A DNA stretch of 64,000 nt, from positions 496,001-560,000 of the forward strand of contig NZ_CP062222.1 in assembly GCF_017487405.1 (NCBI RefSeq), in the 5' to 3' direction. The notes below the pieces were generated by a model. That model saw only the letters and a program-made list of their open reading frames with translations. It did not search any database and was not told the origin of the DNA. Origin of the DNA: Brevundimonas goettingensis (GTDB lineage: Bacteria > Pseudomonadota > Alphaproteobacteria > Caulobacterales > Caulobacteraceae). A program made the position numbers and the translations under genes. This document shows positions 8,819 through 17,899 of this stretch, piece by piece (positions within the stretch are counted from its first letter, which is position 1; each line of letters starts with the position of its first letter).

Positions 8819-10262
8819 TCATGATCCGCAGATCCAGCTGCAGCGACCAGTTGCGCATGTAGTGGAGATCCAGATCGACGCCGCGCCGGGCCTTCTCCAG
8901 CGTATCGATCCCGCCCCGCATGCCGTTGATCTGGGCCCAGCCGGTGATGCCGGGCTTGATCTGGTGGCGGGCGGCGTAGCTGCGCACCGCGTCGGAGTAA
9001 GCGCCGTCGCCGACGCGCATCCCCGAAACGTGGGGGCGGGGGCCGACGATCGACATCTCGCCGCGCAGGACATTGAGCAGCTGGGGCAGTTCGTCGATCG
9101 AGGTGCGGCGCAGGAGCGCGCCCAGCCGGGTGATGCGGGGGTTGTCGCGCACCTGTCCGCCCGCGCCGTCGTCGGCGGTGTCCACCGTCATGGTGCGGAA
9201 TTTGTAGATGCTGAAGGGTCGGCCGTTGAAGCCGATCCGATCCTGGCGGAACAGGACGGGGCCGCCGCCGCAGAGCTTGAGCGCCACAGCCGCCCCGATC
9301 AGTATGGGCGACACGGCGATCAGGCCGATGGCCGCGACGGCATAGTCCTGGGCGGTCTTGACCAGTCCTTGCGTCCCACGGAACGGATGGCGGGTCAGCT
9401 GCAGGGCGGGCAGGCCGGCGACCTCGGTCAGCAGGCTGGACCGCGTCAGGAAGCCGGGATGTTCCAGCGGCGTCACCACATCGGCGGAGATCCACTGCAA
9501 CTGGTCGCCGAGGGCGAAGATCCGGTCCGACTGGCTCCACGGCAGGGCCAGGACGATCAGGTCGATACGGCTGGTCTGGGCCAAGGTGCGCAGGTCGGCG
9601 ATGCGGCCCACCATGGGAGAGGGGGAGCCGTCGTCGAACAGGCCGGCCAGTTCGAACTCCCGGTGCCATTCGGCCTTGCGCACATTGCGGATGACCTCGC
9701 CCGCCAGAAGGGTCGCCCCGACCACGGCGACGCGGCGGCGCAGCAGGCCCCGGCGGCGCAGGACGTCTATGCTCATCGCAGACCCGATCCGGCCCATGGT
9801 CAGCCCGGCCAGCACGCCCAGCAGCCAGACCAGCAGCCAGTGGTTGGAGTTGAGCGCCGCCGGGGCGAAGGCCCAGACGACCAGCCGGTCTGTCGCGGTC
9901 GCGGCGATCAGGCCCAGGGCGATGTCTAGCCCCTGGGACCGCACCCGGTGATAGCGCTCGACCCGATAGCCGCCCCATATCTGGACCACGGCGACGAAGA
10001 CGGCGGCGCCGACGGCGGCGGCAATCAGGATCTGCAGCAGGGACAGGGGCGCCGGATGGGGTGCGTCCATCAGCCAGAAGATCAGGGTGACCCCGAGGAT
10101 GGTCGCGGCGTCAGCGACCCTGACCAGCCGGTTGATCATCCCCAGCGAGACCCGGATGAACCGCGTCGAGGGGCGCACGGGGCGCCGGGCGCGCCGTCGG
10201 CGGTCGGCGGCGGGAAGGCCGTCGGCGCCGGTCAGGGCGTCGCGGAGGGGAAAGGAGGTCAT
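8775..10262 (-). CDS. Polyprenyl-phosphate sugar-1-phosphate transferase (WcaJ/HfsE-like initiating enzyme)
   Basis: A 495-residue membrane protein starting at ATG 10262 with AAAGGAGG just upstream on its strand. It has several N-terminal membrane spans, a central nucleotide-binding-like domain (VAVVGATLLAGEV onward), and a C-terminal bacterial sugar transferase domain with PVLFRQDRIGFNGRPF, YKFRTM, RTSIDELPQLLNVLRG and KPGITGWAQ. This enzyme places the first sugar on undecaprenyl phosphate and starts each repeat unit. It converges on the Wzy-like gene. The family matches HfsE, PssY and PssZ of Caulobacter; which of these it equals cannot be decided here. Confidence 0.9.
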   Translation of the reverse strand: MTSFPLRDALTGADGLPAADRRRRARRPVRPSTRFIRVSLGMINRLVRVADAATILGVTLIFWLMDAPHPAPLSLLQILIAAAVGAAVFVAVVQIWGGYRVERYHRVRSQGLDIALGLIAATATDRLVVWAFAPAALNSNHWLLVWLLGVLAGLTMGRIGSAMSIDVLRRRGLLRRRVAVVGATLLAGEVIRNVRKAEWHREFELAGLFDDGSPSPMVGRIADLRTLAQTSRIDLIVLALPWSQSDRIFALGDQLQWISADVVTPLEHPGFLTRSSLLTEVAGLPALQLTRHPFRGTQGLVKTAQDYAVAAIGLIAVSPILIGAAVALKLCGGGPVLFRQDRIGFNGRPFSIYKFRTMTVDTADDGAGGQVRDNPRITRLGALLRRTSIDELPQLLNVLRGEMSIVGPRPHVSGMRVGDGAYSDAVRSYAARHQIKPGITGWAQINGMRGGIDTLEKARRGVDLDLHYMRNWSLQLDLRIMIKTLTLHMAGPKVF

Positions 10263-10273
10263 GGCGCGGATCG

Positions 10274-11374
10274 TTATGAAACAATCAGGGGTGGTGTCGC
10301 GGGGCGGCCCGCCGTCTTCCGGGCCGGGCTGAAGGCGGCCAGCAGGGGGCGTTCGAGGGTGACGTGCAGGACCCAGCCGACGAGGGAGGTAACGACCACC
10401 CCCGCCGCCACGAACAGCCAGGGCGACAGGATGGTGAGGCCCGCCGCGCGCCAGGCCTGGGCCATGGCCGAGAGCAGCACCGGGTGGATCATGTAGAGGG
10501 GATAGGAGGCGTCGCCGATCCGCTTGAGCCAGGGCAGGGCCGGCAGTCGACCGTGCGTCTCCCAGCAGACCAGACCCGCGATCAACAGCGTCGCAGGCAG
10601 GGCGAAGGCGAGCAGTCGCGCATGGTTCTGCGGGTCGATCAGCAGGCCGCCGATAAACAGCAGCGAACAACCGGTGATGACGCCGTAGGGCCCCTGACGC
10701 TTCCAAGGCTCCGGCAGCCGCTCCAGACCCAACGCCAGCAAGATGCCCAGCGCGAACTCCAGCATGAAGGGCGAGGCGTAGAAATGGGCGATGGGCGGCA
10801 GCGGCAGCAGCGAGGCCGCGCCCAGAAGTCCGAGGAAACCCAACAGGATAGGCGCGCGTCTTCGCGCCGCCAGCGGCAGGGTCGCGGCCAGGGCCAGATA
10901 GAAGAACATCTCATAGTTCAGGGTCCAGCCTGGGATCATCACCGGCTTCAGACCCGCGCCCTCGGCCGGGTTGGGCCAGGCGACGAACAGATAGGAGGCG
11001 ATGATGTGGGCCGGGTCGAACCGGGCGCTCTGCAACAGCTGCGGCGCGACCAGCAGCAGGACGACCATCAGACTGGTCAGGACCCAGTAGAGGGGCACGA
11101 CCCGGATCAGCCGCTTCTTCAGGAAGGTCATGGGCGAGACCGGCCGCCGCGACAGGATCAGCCACATCACATAGCCGCTGATGATGAAGAAGACCTCGAT
11201 CCCGGCCTGGAGGACGATGGTCTCCTTCAGGCCCATCTGGCCCTGGGCATGCCAGACGACGACGCCCAGCGCCGCCGCGGCGCGCAGGTACTGGACCGAC
11301 ACCAGTTCGGTCGGAGGCGAGCGCGATGCGCCCCCCGGCGCCCCGCCCCCCTGATCTCCGCTCAGCTCGACCAT
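10274..11374 (-). CDS. Acyltransferase 3 family membrane protein (OafA-like)
   Basis: A 366-residue integral membrane protein with about ten spans and family landmarks: SVQYLRAAAALGVVVWHA at the N-terminus with the catalytic-type His, FFIISGYVM, and an internal KRLIRVVPLYW segment. Such proteins O-acylate sugars of surface polysaccharides. The gene lies 11 bases upstream of the sugar transferase gene on the same strand, so they are probably co-transcribed and the acyl group is likely put on the polymer made here. The substrate and acyl donor are not readable. Confidence 0.85.
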   Translation of the reverse strand: MVELSGDQGGGAPGGASRSPPTELVSVQYLRAAAALGVVVWHAQGQMGLKETIVLQAGIEVFFIISGYVMWLILSRRPVSPMTFLKKRLIRVVPLYWVLTSLMVVLLLVAPQLLQSARFDPAHIIASYLFVAWPNPAEGAGLKPVMIPGWTLNYEMFFYLALAATLPLAARRRAPILLGFLGLLGAASLLPLPPIAHFYASPFMLEFALGILLALGLERLPEPWKRQGPYGVITGCSLLFIGGLLIDPQNHARLLAFALPATLLIAGLVCWETHGRLPALPWLKRIGDASYPLYMIHPVLLSAMAQAWRAAGLTILSPWLFVAAGVVVTSLVGWVLHVTLERPLLAAFSPARKTAGRPATPPLIVS

Positions 11375-11463
11375 TCGCGCATCCTTCGTGATTGCACGTA
11401 TAGGTTGCGTCAGAGATGTTGATTAATCGTATCGCTCCGGCTGGCGGTCGGTCGGAGCGCCCG

Positions 11464-12681
11464 TCAGGCCGCGGAGAGGCTCAGCTGCACCACATTGGTT
11501 CGGCCTGTCGCGAACCCGGCCTCGCAATAGGCGAGGTAGAACAGCCATTGCCGGTCGAAGACGGTGTTCATGCCGCTGTCCGCCTCGCGGAACCGGCGGG
11601 CCCACAGATGCAGGGTGCGGGCATAGTCCTGACCAAAGCGGGTGACGGCGCCGATCGTCAGGCCGTGAGGTTCGATGACGTCCTTGAGCACCGCCTCCGA
11701 AGGCAGCATCCCGCCGGGGAAGACGTATTTCTGGATGAAGTCCACGCGCCCGCGATAGCCGGCGAACAGGTCGTCGCAGATGGTGATGATCTGCAGTCCC
11801 GCCTGACCGCCCGGCTTCAGCCGGCTGCGGACGACGTCGAAATAGGTGGGCCACCACTTCTCTCCGACGGCCTCGAACATCTCGATGGAGACGACGCGAT
11901 CGAAGGTCTCGGTGACATCGCGATAGTCCTGCAGCCGGATCTCGACCTTGTCCGACAGCCCCGCCTTTACCATCCGCTCGACCGCATACGCCTGCTGGGA
12001 CGGCGACAGGGTCAGGCCGACGACCCGGCAGCCGATCTCGCCTGCGGCGTATTCGGCGAACCCGCCCCAGCCGCAGCCGATCTCCAGCACCGTATGTTCG
12101 GGTTTCAGGTCGATGCTTGAGGCCAGGGCGGCATACTTCTCGCGCTGGGCGGCTTCCAGCGACTGGTCGGGCCGGGTCCACAGGGCCGAGGAATAGGTCA
12201 TGCTGGGGTCGAGCCAGCGCTCATAGAAGGCGTTGCCCAGGTCGTAATGGGCGATGATGTTCTTCTTCGATCCCCGCCGGGTGTTCAGCTTGCCCATCCG
12301 GTGGACGACCCAGTTGATCGCCCGGCCGACGACATTGCCGCTGGCGAACTGGTCGAGGCGCTCGAAATTGTCTGCGAAGACGGCCAGCAGGGCGGCCAGA
12401 TCCGGCGTGTCCCACTCGCCCGCCATATAGCCCTCGGCCAGACCGATATCTCCGGCCGCCAGGGCCCGGCCCATCATCTTCCAGTCGTGGACGATCAGCC
12501 GGGCGGGATCGGGGGAGGGCGGGCCGAAGCGGTATTCCTGACGGTCCGGCGCCTGGATCACCAGCCCGCGCCCCTTCCAGTCCTGACCCACCTTGCCCAG
12601 CACCCAGAGCAGAAGCCTGCCGGGCCTCGGCGCGTGGATCGCGCGGACGTCGAGGCTGTCGTGGACTGTAGGGGCCGTCAT
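11464..12681 (-). CDS. cfa: Cyclopropane-fatty-acyl-phospholipid synthase
   Basis: A 405-residue protein with the N-terminal lipid-binding region, then HYDLGN (145-150), MTYSSA (161-166), the SAM-binding loop LEIGCGWGG (about 199-207), and a long C-terminal part with YVFPGGMLPS, all hallmarks of Cfa. It transfers a methylene from SAM to double bonds of membrane phospholipids. It is divergent from the FAD oxidoreductase gene with a 149-base shared upstream region, and belongs to a membrane-lipid cluster that runs through to an ECF sigma factor. Related enzymes make methylated rather than cyclopropanated acyl chains, so the product is not certain. Confidence 0.9.
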   Translation of the reverse strand: MTAPTVHDSLDVRAIHAPRPGRLLLWVLGKVGQDWKGRGLVIQAPDRQEYRFGPPSPDPARLIVHDWKMMGRALAAGDIGLAEGYMAGEWDTPDLAALLAVFADNFERLDQFASGNVVGRAINWVVHRMGKLNTRRGSKKNIIAHYDLGNAFYERWLDPSMTYSSALWTRPDQSLEAAQREKYAALASSIDLKPEHTVLEIGCGWGGFAEYAAGEIGCRVVGLTLSPSQQAYAVERMVKAGLSDKVEIRLQDYRDVTETFDRVVSIEMFEAVGEKWWPTYFDVVRSRLKPGGQAGLQIITICDDLFAGYRGRVDFIQKYVFPGGMLPSEAVLKDVIEPHGLTIGAVTRFGQDYARTLHLWARRFREADSGMNTVFDRQWLFYLAYCEAGFATGRTNVVQLSLSAA

Positions 12682-12830
12682 GGTGATCTCCGCGCGTTCA
12701 CGCGTCCGGTCGGACGGTGAAGCTACGGATTAGCCGCGGAAAGGATGCGCCTTTTTTTGGAACATCCAGACGCCGTGCAGCTTCGTAGCTGACTTCGTCC
12801 GGCCAAACGCCGGTCTGCTCGTGAGCTGTC

Positions 12831-14213
12831 ATGTACGATCGACCTTCGCCCGTTCAAGAACCCCCGAAATCACGGCGTCGTGTCGCCGTCGTGGGGTCAG
12901 GCGTATCCGGGCTGTCGGCGGCTTGGCTGCTGTCGCAGGCGCATGACGTGACGCTCTATGAATCCGGTGACCGGCTCGGCGGCCACGCCTGCACGATCGA
13001 CGTGCCGATGAAGGATGGCGTCATGCCGGTCGACACCGGCTTCATCGTCTTCAACGAGCCCAACTACCCGAACTTCACCGCCCTGCTCGACTATCTGGAC
13101 GTGCCGTCCAAGGCCGCGCACATGTCCTTCGCCGTCTCGATGGACGGCGGCGGGTTCGAATATTCCAGCCATGGGGCCAAGGGCCTGTTCGCCCAGAAGC
13201 GCAATCTGTTCAGCCCCGCCTTCTGGCGGATGCTGATCGACCTGAAACGGTTTCACCGGACGGCGGAGGCCGATCTCGGCGACCTTGACGTCTCCCTGTG
13301 TTCGCTGGGCGATTATCTGGACAAGGGCGGATACGGCGCGGCCTTCCGCGACCGGCATCTGCTGCCCCAGGCGGCGGCGATCTGGTCGTCTTCGTCCTGC
13401 CAGATGGCCGACTATCCGGCGGCTGCCTTCATACGCTTCTACCGCAATCACCGTCTGCTCGAAGTTGATCTGAAGCCCAACTGGAAGACGGTCGATACAG
13501 GCAGCCGCGCCTATGTCGACGCCCTGGCCCGCGAGTTCCGGGGCGCGCTTTCGGTCGGCGATCCGGTCGCCCGCATCGTGCGACGTTCGGGACGGACGAT
13601 CGTCCATACGACGTCCGGCAAGCAGGAGGTCTATGACGCCGTCGTCCTGGCCACCCATTCCGATCAGGCCCTGGCCCTGCTGGACCAGCCGACCGCCGAG
13701 GAGACGCGGCTGCTCGGCGCCATCCGTTATGGGAGCAACCGCGTGGTCATGCACCGCGACACCGCCCTGATGCCCAAACGGCGGGCGGCCTGGGCTGCGT
13801 GGAACTATGTGGGCGGCGAGGCGTCTCGGCGCGGGACGGGCCATCCCAGCGTCACCTACTGGATGAACCTGCTGCAGGGCCTGCCCGGCGATCCGGTCTT
13901 CGTCACCCTGAACCCCGAGGTCGAACCCGATCCGGCGACGATCATCGCCGACCACGATTTCGACCATCCGATCTTCAACGGTGCGGCCCTGGCGGCCCAG
14001 CAGGAACTCTGGTCGCTGCAGGGCGTCAACGACACCTGGTTCGCCGGCGCCTGGTTCGGCTCGGGCTTCCACGAGGACGGGCTGCAGGCCGGTCTGGCGG
14101 TCGCCGAGGCCATCGGAGGGGTGCGCCGTCCGTGGAACGTCGAGAACGAGAGCGGCCGCATTCCGCTGACGGCCGCTGCAGTCACGACCGGCTCGGAGGC
14201 GGCCCCCGCATGA
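12831..14213 (+). CDS. FAD/NAD(P)-binding oxidoreductase of the Cfa cluster (amine-oxidase-like)
   Basis: The 460-residue product has a Rossmann dinucleotide motif VGSGVSGLSAAW (22-33), the following RLGGHA segment, and a C-terminal FAD contact (WFAGAWFGSGFHEDGLQAG). Its family members travel with DUF1365 and Cfa-like genes in many proteobacteria and are thought to modify unsaturated acyl chains, for example as a desaturase or oxidase in methylated or furan fatty-acid formation (inference from family context). It is followed by DUF1365 with a four-base overlap, and the whole run to DUF2177 appears to be one operon. Confidence 0.8.
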   Translation: MYDRPSPVQEPPKSRRRVAVVGSGVSGLSAAWLLSQAHDVTLYESGDRLGGHACTIDVPMKDGVMPVDTGFIVFNEPNYPNFTALLDYLDVPSKAAHMSFAVSMDGGGFEYSSHGAKGLFAQKRNLFSPAFWRMLIDLKRFHRTAEADLGDLDVSLCSLGDYLDKGGYGAAFRDRHLLPQAAAIWSSSSCQMADYPAAAFIRFYRNHRLLEVDLKPNWKTVDTGSRAYVDALAREFRGALSVGDPVARIVRRSGRTIVHTTSGKQEVYDAVVLATHSDQALALLDQPTAEETRLLGAIRYGSNRVVMHRDTALMPKRRAAWAAWNYVGGEASRRGTGHPSVTYWMNLLQGLPGDPVFVTLNPEVEPDPATIIADHDFDHPIFNGAALAAQQELWSLQGVNDTWFAGAWFGSGFHEDGLQAGLAVAEAIGGVRRPWNVENESGRIPLTAAAVTTGSEAAPA

Positions 14214-15016
14214 CGGCGGACGCGATCGCATCGGGGATCTACACCGGTACGGTCTCGCACCGCCGCCTGCGCCCGCGCGTCCATGCGCTGAAGTACCGCA
14301 TCTTCATGCTGCTGATCGACCTCGACGAGGCGGCCAGTCTGACCGGCCGGTTGCGGTGGCTGACGCGCGGCAAGTTCGGCCTGATGTCGCTGAACCTGTC
14401 GGACTTCGGCGACCGGTCGCAGACGCCGCTCCGCGACCAGATCGAGCGCAGCCTGGCCGAGGCGAACATCCGGGGCGGCGGGCCGATCCGTCTGCTGACC
14501 ATGCCGCGCATCCTCGGCTATGGCTTCAATCCGCTCAGCGTCTTCTTCTGCCACGACGGCGAGGGGCGGCTCAGCGCCATCCTGTACGAGGTGTCCAACA
14601 CCTTCGGCCAGCGGCACTCCTACCTGATGCCGGTGGTCACGACGGACGGGGCCGTGCGCCAGTCGGTCGCCAAACAGTTCCACGTCTCGCCCTTCATGAA
14701 CATGGACCTGACCTACCGCTTCTCGGTCGTTCCGCCGACCGGCGCCGATGAGGAGATCGCGGGCGTCTCCATCACCGTCGAGGACGGGGAGGGGCCGATG
14801 CTGCTGACCAGCTTCTTCGGAGAGCGGGCGCCGCTGACCGACCGCAATCTGATCCGGGCCTGGATCGCCCATCCCCTGCTCACGTTGAAGGTCATCGCCG
14901 GCATCCATTGGGAGGCCATCCTGCTGATCCTCAAGGGTCTTCGCCTGCGCTCCGGTCGCGTGCCGGCGACGCCCGTCACGGTCGGTCACCCGACCCCGGC
15001 GACACAAGGAAGCTGA
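14210..15016 (+). CDS. DUF1365 family protein
   Basis: The start is ATG 14210 inside the stop of the FAD oxidoreductase. The 268-residue protein matches the DUF1365 pattern: YTGTVSHRRLRPRVHALKY at the N-terminus, a central LTMPRILGYGFNPLSVFFC signature, and KQFHVSPFMNMD. The biochemical role of DUF1365 is not established. It is nearly always next to a Cfa-like methyltransferase and a FAD oxidoreductase, pointing to fatty-acid modification at the membrane. The next gene starts 5 bases after its stop. Confidence 0.85.
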   Translation: MTADAIASGIYTGTVSHRRLRPRVHALKYRIFMLLIDLDEAASLTGRLRWLTRGKFGLMSLNLSDFGDRSQTPLRDQIERSLAEANIRGGGPIRLLTMPRILGYGFNPLSVFFCHDGEGRLSAILYEVSNTFGQRHSYLMPVVTTDGAVRQSVAKQFHVSPFMNMDLTYRFSVVPPTGADEEIAGVSITVEDGEGPMLLTSFFGERAPLTDRNLIRAWIAHPLLTLKVIAGIHWEAILLILKGLRLRSGRVPATPVTVGHPTPATQGS

Positions 15017-15021
15017 GACCC

Positions 15022-15546
15022 ATGCTGAACCTTCGCACCGCCGCCATGGCTCTCGCTCTGGCCCTCGCCATCCCCGCCGCCTCCTCTGCCGAGGCGCCCC
15101 AGCCGCGCAGCCATGTCGATCTCGATCGCTTCATGGGTCGCTGGTACGAGATCCTGCGTACGCCGAACGACCATCAGCGCAACTGCTGGGCCGCCAGTCA
15201 GGTCTGGTCGCGGCGCGGCGCGGACCGCTTCTCCATCGCCCAGACCTGCCATCAGGGCTCGCGCACGGGCCGGGCCTCGACGGTCAACACCAGCGCCCGG
15301 GTCCTCGACAGCACGACCAACGCCAAGTTCGAGGCCAGCTTCTTCGGCGGCCTGATCCGTCAGCGCTACTGGGTCATCGAGGTCGCGCCCGACTACAGCT
15401 GGATGATCGCCACCACCGCCGACGGTCAGTTCCCGGCCCTGCTGTCGCGCAGCGCGACCATGTCCGCCGCCGAACAGGCCCGGCTGACGGCGCGCATGGG
15501 GCAGTTGGGTCTGCCGACCCGTCAGCTCGAACCCTCGGGCCGCTGA
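15022..15546 (+). CDS. Lipocalin family protein (Blc-like), exported
   Basis: ATG 15022 gives a 174-residue product with a cleavable signal peptide (hydrophobic run to about residue 23, ending ASSAEA). It has the lipocalin N-terminal motif FMGRWYEI (about 37-44) and a later YWVIEVAPDYSWMIATTAD strand typical of bacterial Blc. No lipobox Cys follows the signal, so it is probably periplasmic rather than outer-membrane anchored. Bacterial lipocalins bind fatty acids or lysophospholipids under membrane stress, which fits its neighbours. Confidence 0.85.
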   Translation: MLNLRTAAMALALALAIPAASSAEAPQPRSHVDLDRFMGRWYEILRTPNDHQRNCWAASQVWSRRGADRFSIAQTCHQGSRTGRASTVNTSARVLDSTTNAKFEASFFGGLIRQRYWVIEVAPDYSWMIATTADGQFPALLSRSATMSAAEQARLTARMGQLGLPTRQLEPSGR

Positions 15547-15548
15547 TC

Positions 15549-16379
15549 ATGCTGATCGCGCTCCTCTTCGCCTTCCATTTCATGGTCGTCGTCATGGTGA
15601 CGGCCTGGGCCGTCTCGCTGAAGACCGACAACACCGGCTGGATCGACGTCTTCTGGACCTTCGGCACCGGTATCAGCGGTGTGGTGGTGGCCTTGAGCCC
15701 ATGGGCCGGAGCGCCGTCCGAACGCCAGATTCTCGTCGCCATTCTGGTGGCCATCTGGTCGATCCGGCTGGGCTCCTACATCGCCGTCCGCGTCGCCCGG
15801 AGCGCCGAGGATGCGCGCTATGTGATGATGAAGGAGGAGTGGGGCCGTCGTTTCAACGCCAATCTATTCGGCCTGGCCATCGTGCAGGCCCCGGCGACGA
15901 CCCTGCTGTGCGCTTCCATCGCCGCCGCGGCATTGCGTCCCGGCGCCGGGCTGACGCCTGAAGACTTCATCGGCGCCGCCATCCTCTTGATCGCCATTCT
16001 CGGCGAGGGCCGGGCCGACAGCCAGATGAAGGCCTTCAAGGCCGATCCCGCCAATCACGGCAAGATCATGGATCGGGGCCTGTGGGGCCTGTCGCGCCAT
16101 CCCAACTATGTCTTCGAATGGCTGGGCTGGGTCGCGTACCCGGTCATCGCGATTGACCTGTCGGGCTCATGGCCCGGACCTTGGCCCTTGGGCTGGCTCA
16201 GCCTGATCGCCCCCGTCGTCATGTATCTGATCCTGACGCGGCTGACCGGCGTGCCGCCGCTTGAGAAGGCGATGCTCAAGTCCCGGGGCCAGGCCTTCGT
16301 CGACTACCAGAACCGCGTCGGGGCCTTCTTCCCCCGACCCGCCCGCAAATCCCCGACATCCGCAGGAGCGACCCGGTGA
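15549..16379 (+). CDS. DUF1295 family membrane protein (steroid 5-alpha-reductase-like)
   Basis: A 276-residue membrane protein with about seven hydrophobic segments. The C-terminal half contains SRHPNYVFEWLGWVAYP and RGQAFVDYQNRVGAFFP, signatures of the DUF1295/steroid reductase and isoprenylcysteine methyltransferase superfamily. Members use NADPH or SAM for lipid modification; the reaction here is unknown. It starts 2 bases after the lipocalin stop and overlaps the second Cfa-like gene by four bases, so it is firmly in the operon. Confidence 0.8.
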   Translation: MLIALLFAFHFMVVVMVTAWAVSLKTDNTGWIDVFWTFGTGISGVVVALSPWAGAPSERQILVAILVAIWSIRLGSYIAVRVARSAEDARYVMMKEEWGRRFNANLFGLAIVQAPATTLLCASIAAAALRPGAGLTPEDFIGAAILLIAILGEGRADSQMKAFKADPANHGKIMDRGLWGLSRHPNYVFEWLGWVAYPVIAIDLSGSWPGPWPLGWLSLIAPVVMYLILTRLTGVPPLEKAMLKSRGQAFVDYQNRVGAFFPRPARKSPTSAGATR

Positions 16380-17404
16380 GCCTGATCTCCAACAGCGTGA
16401 ACAAGCTTCAGGACGCGCCCTTTCCGGACTTCCTCACCCGGCCGGCCATCGCCCTCCTGGTCGCCAATGCGCGCAAGGCGCTGAAGACCCCACCCGCCGA
16501 CGCCGAGGCGACTTTTGCCCGTGAAATGGCCGAACGCCCGGTCGCCGAACACACCGACGCCGCCAACCAGCAGCACTACGAACTGCCGGCCCGGTTCTTC
16601 GAGCTCTGCCTCGGCCCGCACCGCAAATACTCCAGCTGCTTCTACGAGAGCGACGACGCATCCCTTGGCGAGGCCGAGGCCAGCGCCCTTCGGATCACCT
16701 GCGAGCATGCCGACATCCGGGACGGCCAGAGCATTCTGGAGCTGGGCTGCGGCTGGGGCTCGCTGTCGCTGTGGATGGCCGAACGCTACCCGAACGCCAA
16801 CATCACCGCCGTTTCCAACTCGCACAGCCAGAAGGCCTCGATCGACGAGACGGCCCGGCGGCGCGGCCTGACCAACCTGACCATCATCACGGCCGACATG
16901 AACGACTTCATGATCGACCGGACCTTCGACCGCATCGTCTCGGTGGAGATGTTCGAGCATATGGCCAACTGGCGGGCCCTGCTGGGCAAGGCGCGCGGCT
17001 GGCTGAAGCCCGAGGGGCGGATGTTCATCCATGTCTTCAGCCATATCGACGCGCCGTACCGGTTCGAGGTCTCGGACCAGAGCGACTTCATCGCCCAGCA
17101 TTTCTTCACCGGCGGCGTCATGCCCAGCCACGGCCTGATGCGCCAGTACGGCGACCTGCTGACGGTCGAGGACGAATGGCGCTGGTCGGGGACCCATTAC
17201 CAGCGCACCGCCGATGACTGGCTCGACAATTTCGACATGCACGAGGAGGAGATCCGGGGGCTGATGGCCTCGGTCTACGGCCCTGCCAACGCGCCGTTGT
17301 GGATGCGTCGCTGGCGGCGATTCTTCATGGCTACCGCCGGCCTGTTCGGCGACAGCGACGGCCAGGTCTGGGGCGTCAGCCACTATCGTCTGAAGAGGGC
17401 CTGA
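16376..17404 (+). CDS. Cfa-like SAM-dependent methyltransferase (second paralogue)
   Basis: The start is GTG 16376 overlapping the DUF1295 stop. The 342-residue product has the Cfa/mycolic-acid-synthase core: HYELPARFFELCLGP, YSSCFY, LELGCGWGSLSLW (about 121-133) and VEMFEHM. It lacks most of the N-terminal lipid-binding domain that the first Cfa (405 residues) has. Genes of this short type lie in SAM-dependent fatty-acid methylation clusters, so it may methylate unsaturated acyl chains instead of cyclopropanating them (inference). The two paralogues in one locus suggest separate steps. Confidence 0.85.
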   Translation: MSLISNSVNKLQDAPFPDFLTRPAIALLVANARKALKTPPADAEATFAREMAERPVAEHTDAANQQHYELPARFFELCLGPHRKYSSCFYESDDASLGEAEASALRITCEHADIRDGQSILELGCGWGSLSLWMAERYPNANITAVSNSHSQKASIDETARRRGLTNLTIITADMNDFMIDRTFDRIVSVEMFEHMANWRALLGKARGWLKPEGRMFIHVFSHIDAPYRFEVSDQSDFIAQHFFTGGVMPSHGLMRQYGDLLTVEDEWRWSGTHYQRTADDWLDNFDMHEEEIRGLMASVYGPANAPLWMRRWRRFFMATAGLFGDSDGQVWGVSHYRLKRA

Positions 17405-17406
17405 GC

Positions 17407-17811
17407 ATGCTGAAATATCTCGCCGCCTACGGCTGTTCGGCCCTCGTCGTCCTCGTCATGGACTGGGTCTGGCTGACGGTGATGGGCGACAAACTGTACC
17501 GGCCCGTGCTCGGCGACTTCATGGCCAAGTCCGTCAATCTGCCGGCCGCCGTCGCCTTCTATTTCATCTATCTGGCGGGCCTGACCTTCCTGGCGACCGT
17601 TCCGGCCCTGCGTGAGGCTTCCGTCATGCGGGCGGTCGTCAACGGGGCCGTCTTCGGCTTCGTCGCCTATGCGACCTATGACCTCACCAACCAGGCGACC
17701 CTGACGCGGTGGAGCACGACCATCACCCTGGCCGACATGGCCTGGGGCACGGTGTTGAGCCTGACGGCGGCCACCGCCGGCTACTACGGATCGCGCCTTC
17801 TGGTGAAGTGA
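17407..17811 (+). CDS. DUF2177 family membrane protein
   Basis: A 134-residue protein starting at ATG 17407, two bases after the preceding stop. Four hydrophobic segments and the pattern VMDWVWL...YRPVLGDFM...YATYDLTNQATL are typical of DUF2177. The function is unknown, but the family is regularly found in the Cfa/DUF1365/ECF-sigma cluster. It is the last gene of the lipid operon, 88 bases before the sigma factor gene. Confidence 0.85.
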   Translation: MLKYLAAYGCSALVVLVMDWVWLTVMGDKLYRPVLGDFMAKSVNLPAAVAFYFIYLAGLTFLATVPALREASVMRAVVNGAVFGFVAYATYDLTNQATLTRWSTTITLADMAWGTVLSLTAATAGYYGSRLLVK

Positions 17812-17899
17812 TCACGGCTCTGTTTCGGGCGGCGTCTTGCGGCGAATGCGAAGCCGTGCGACCGATGCATCGTCTTGAAAGCAGTGTAAAAGCCGACGC

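Noticed and set aside
12750..12790. ECF promoter (GGAAC ... CGTA) before the FAD oxidoreductase gene
   Set aside because: The spacing between GGAAC and CGTA is 20 bases, too long for the usual 16-17; no matching pair was found before the sigma gene.
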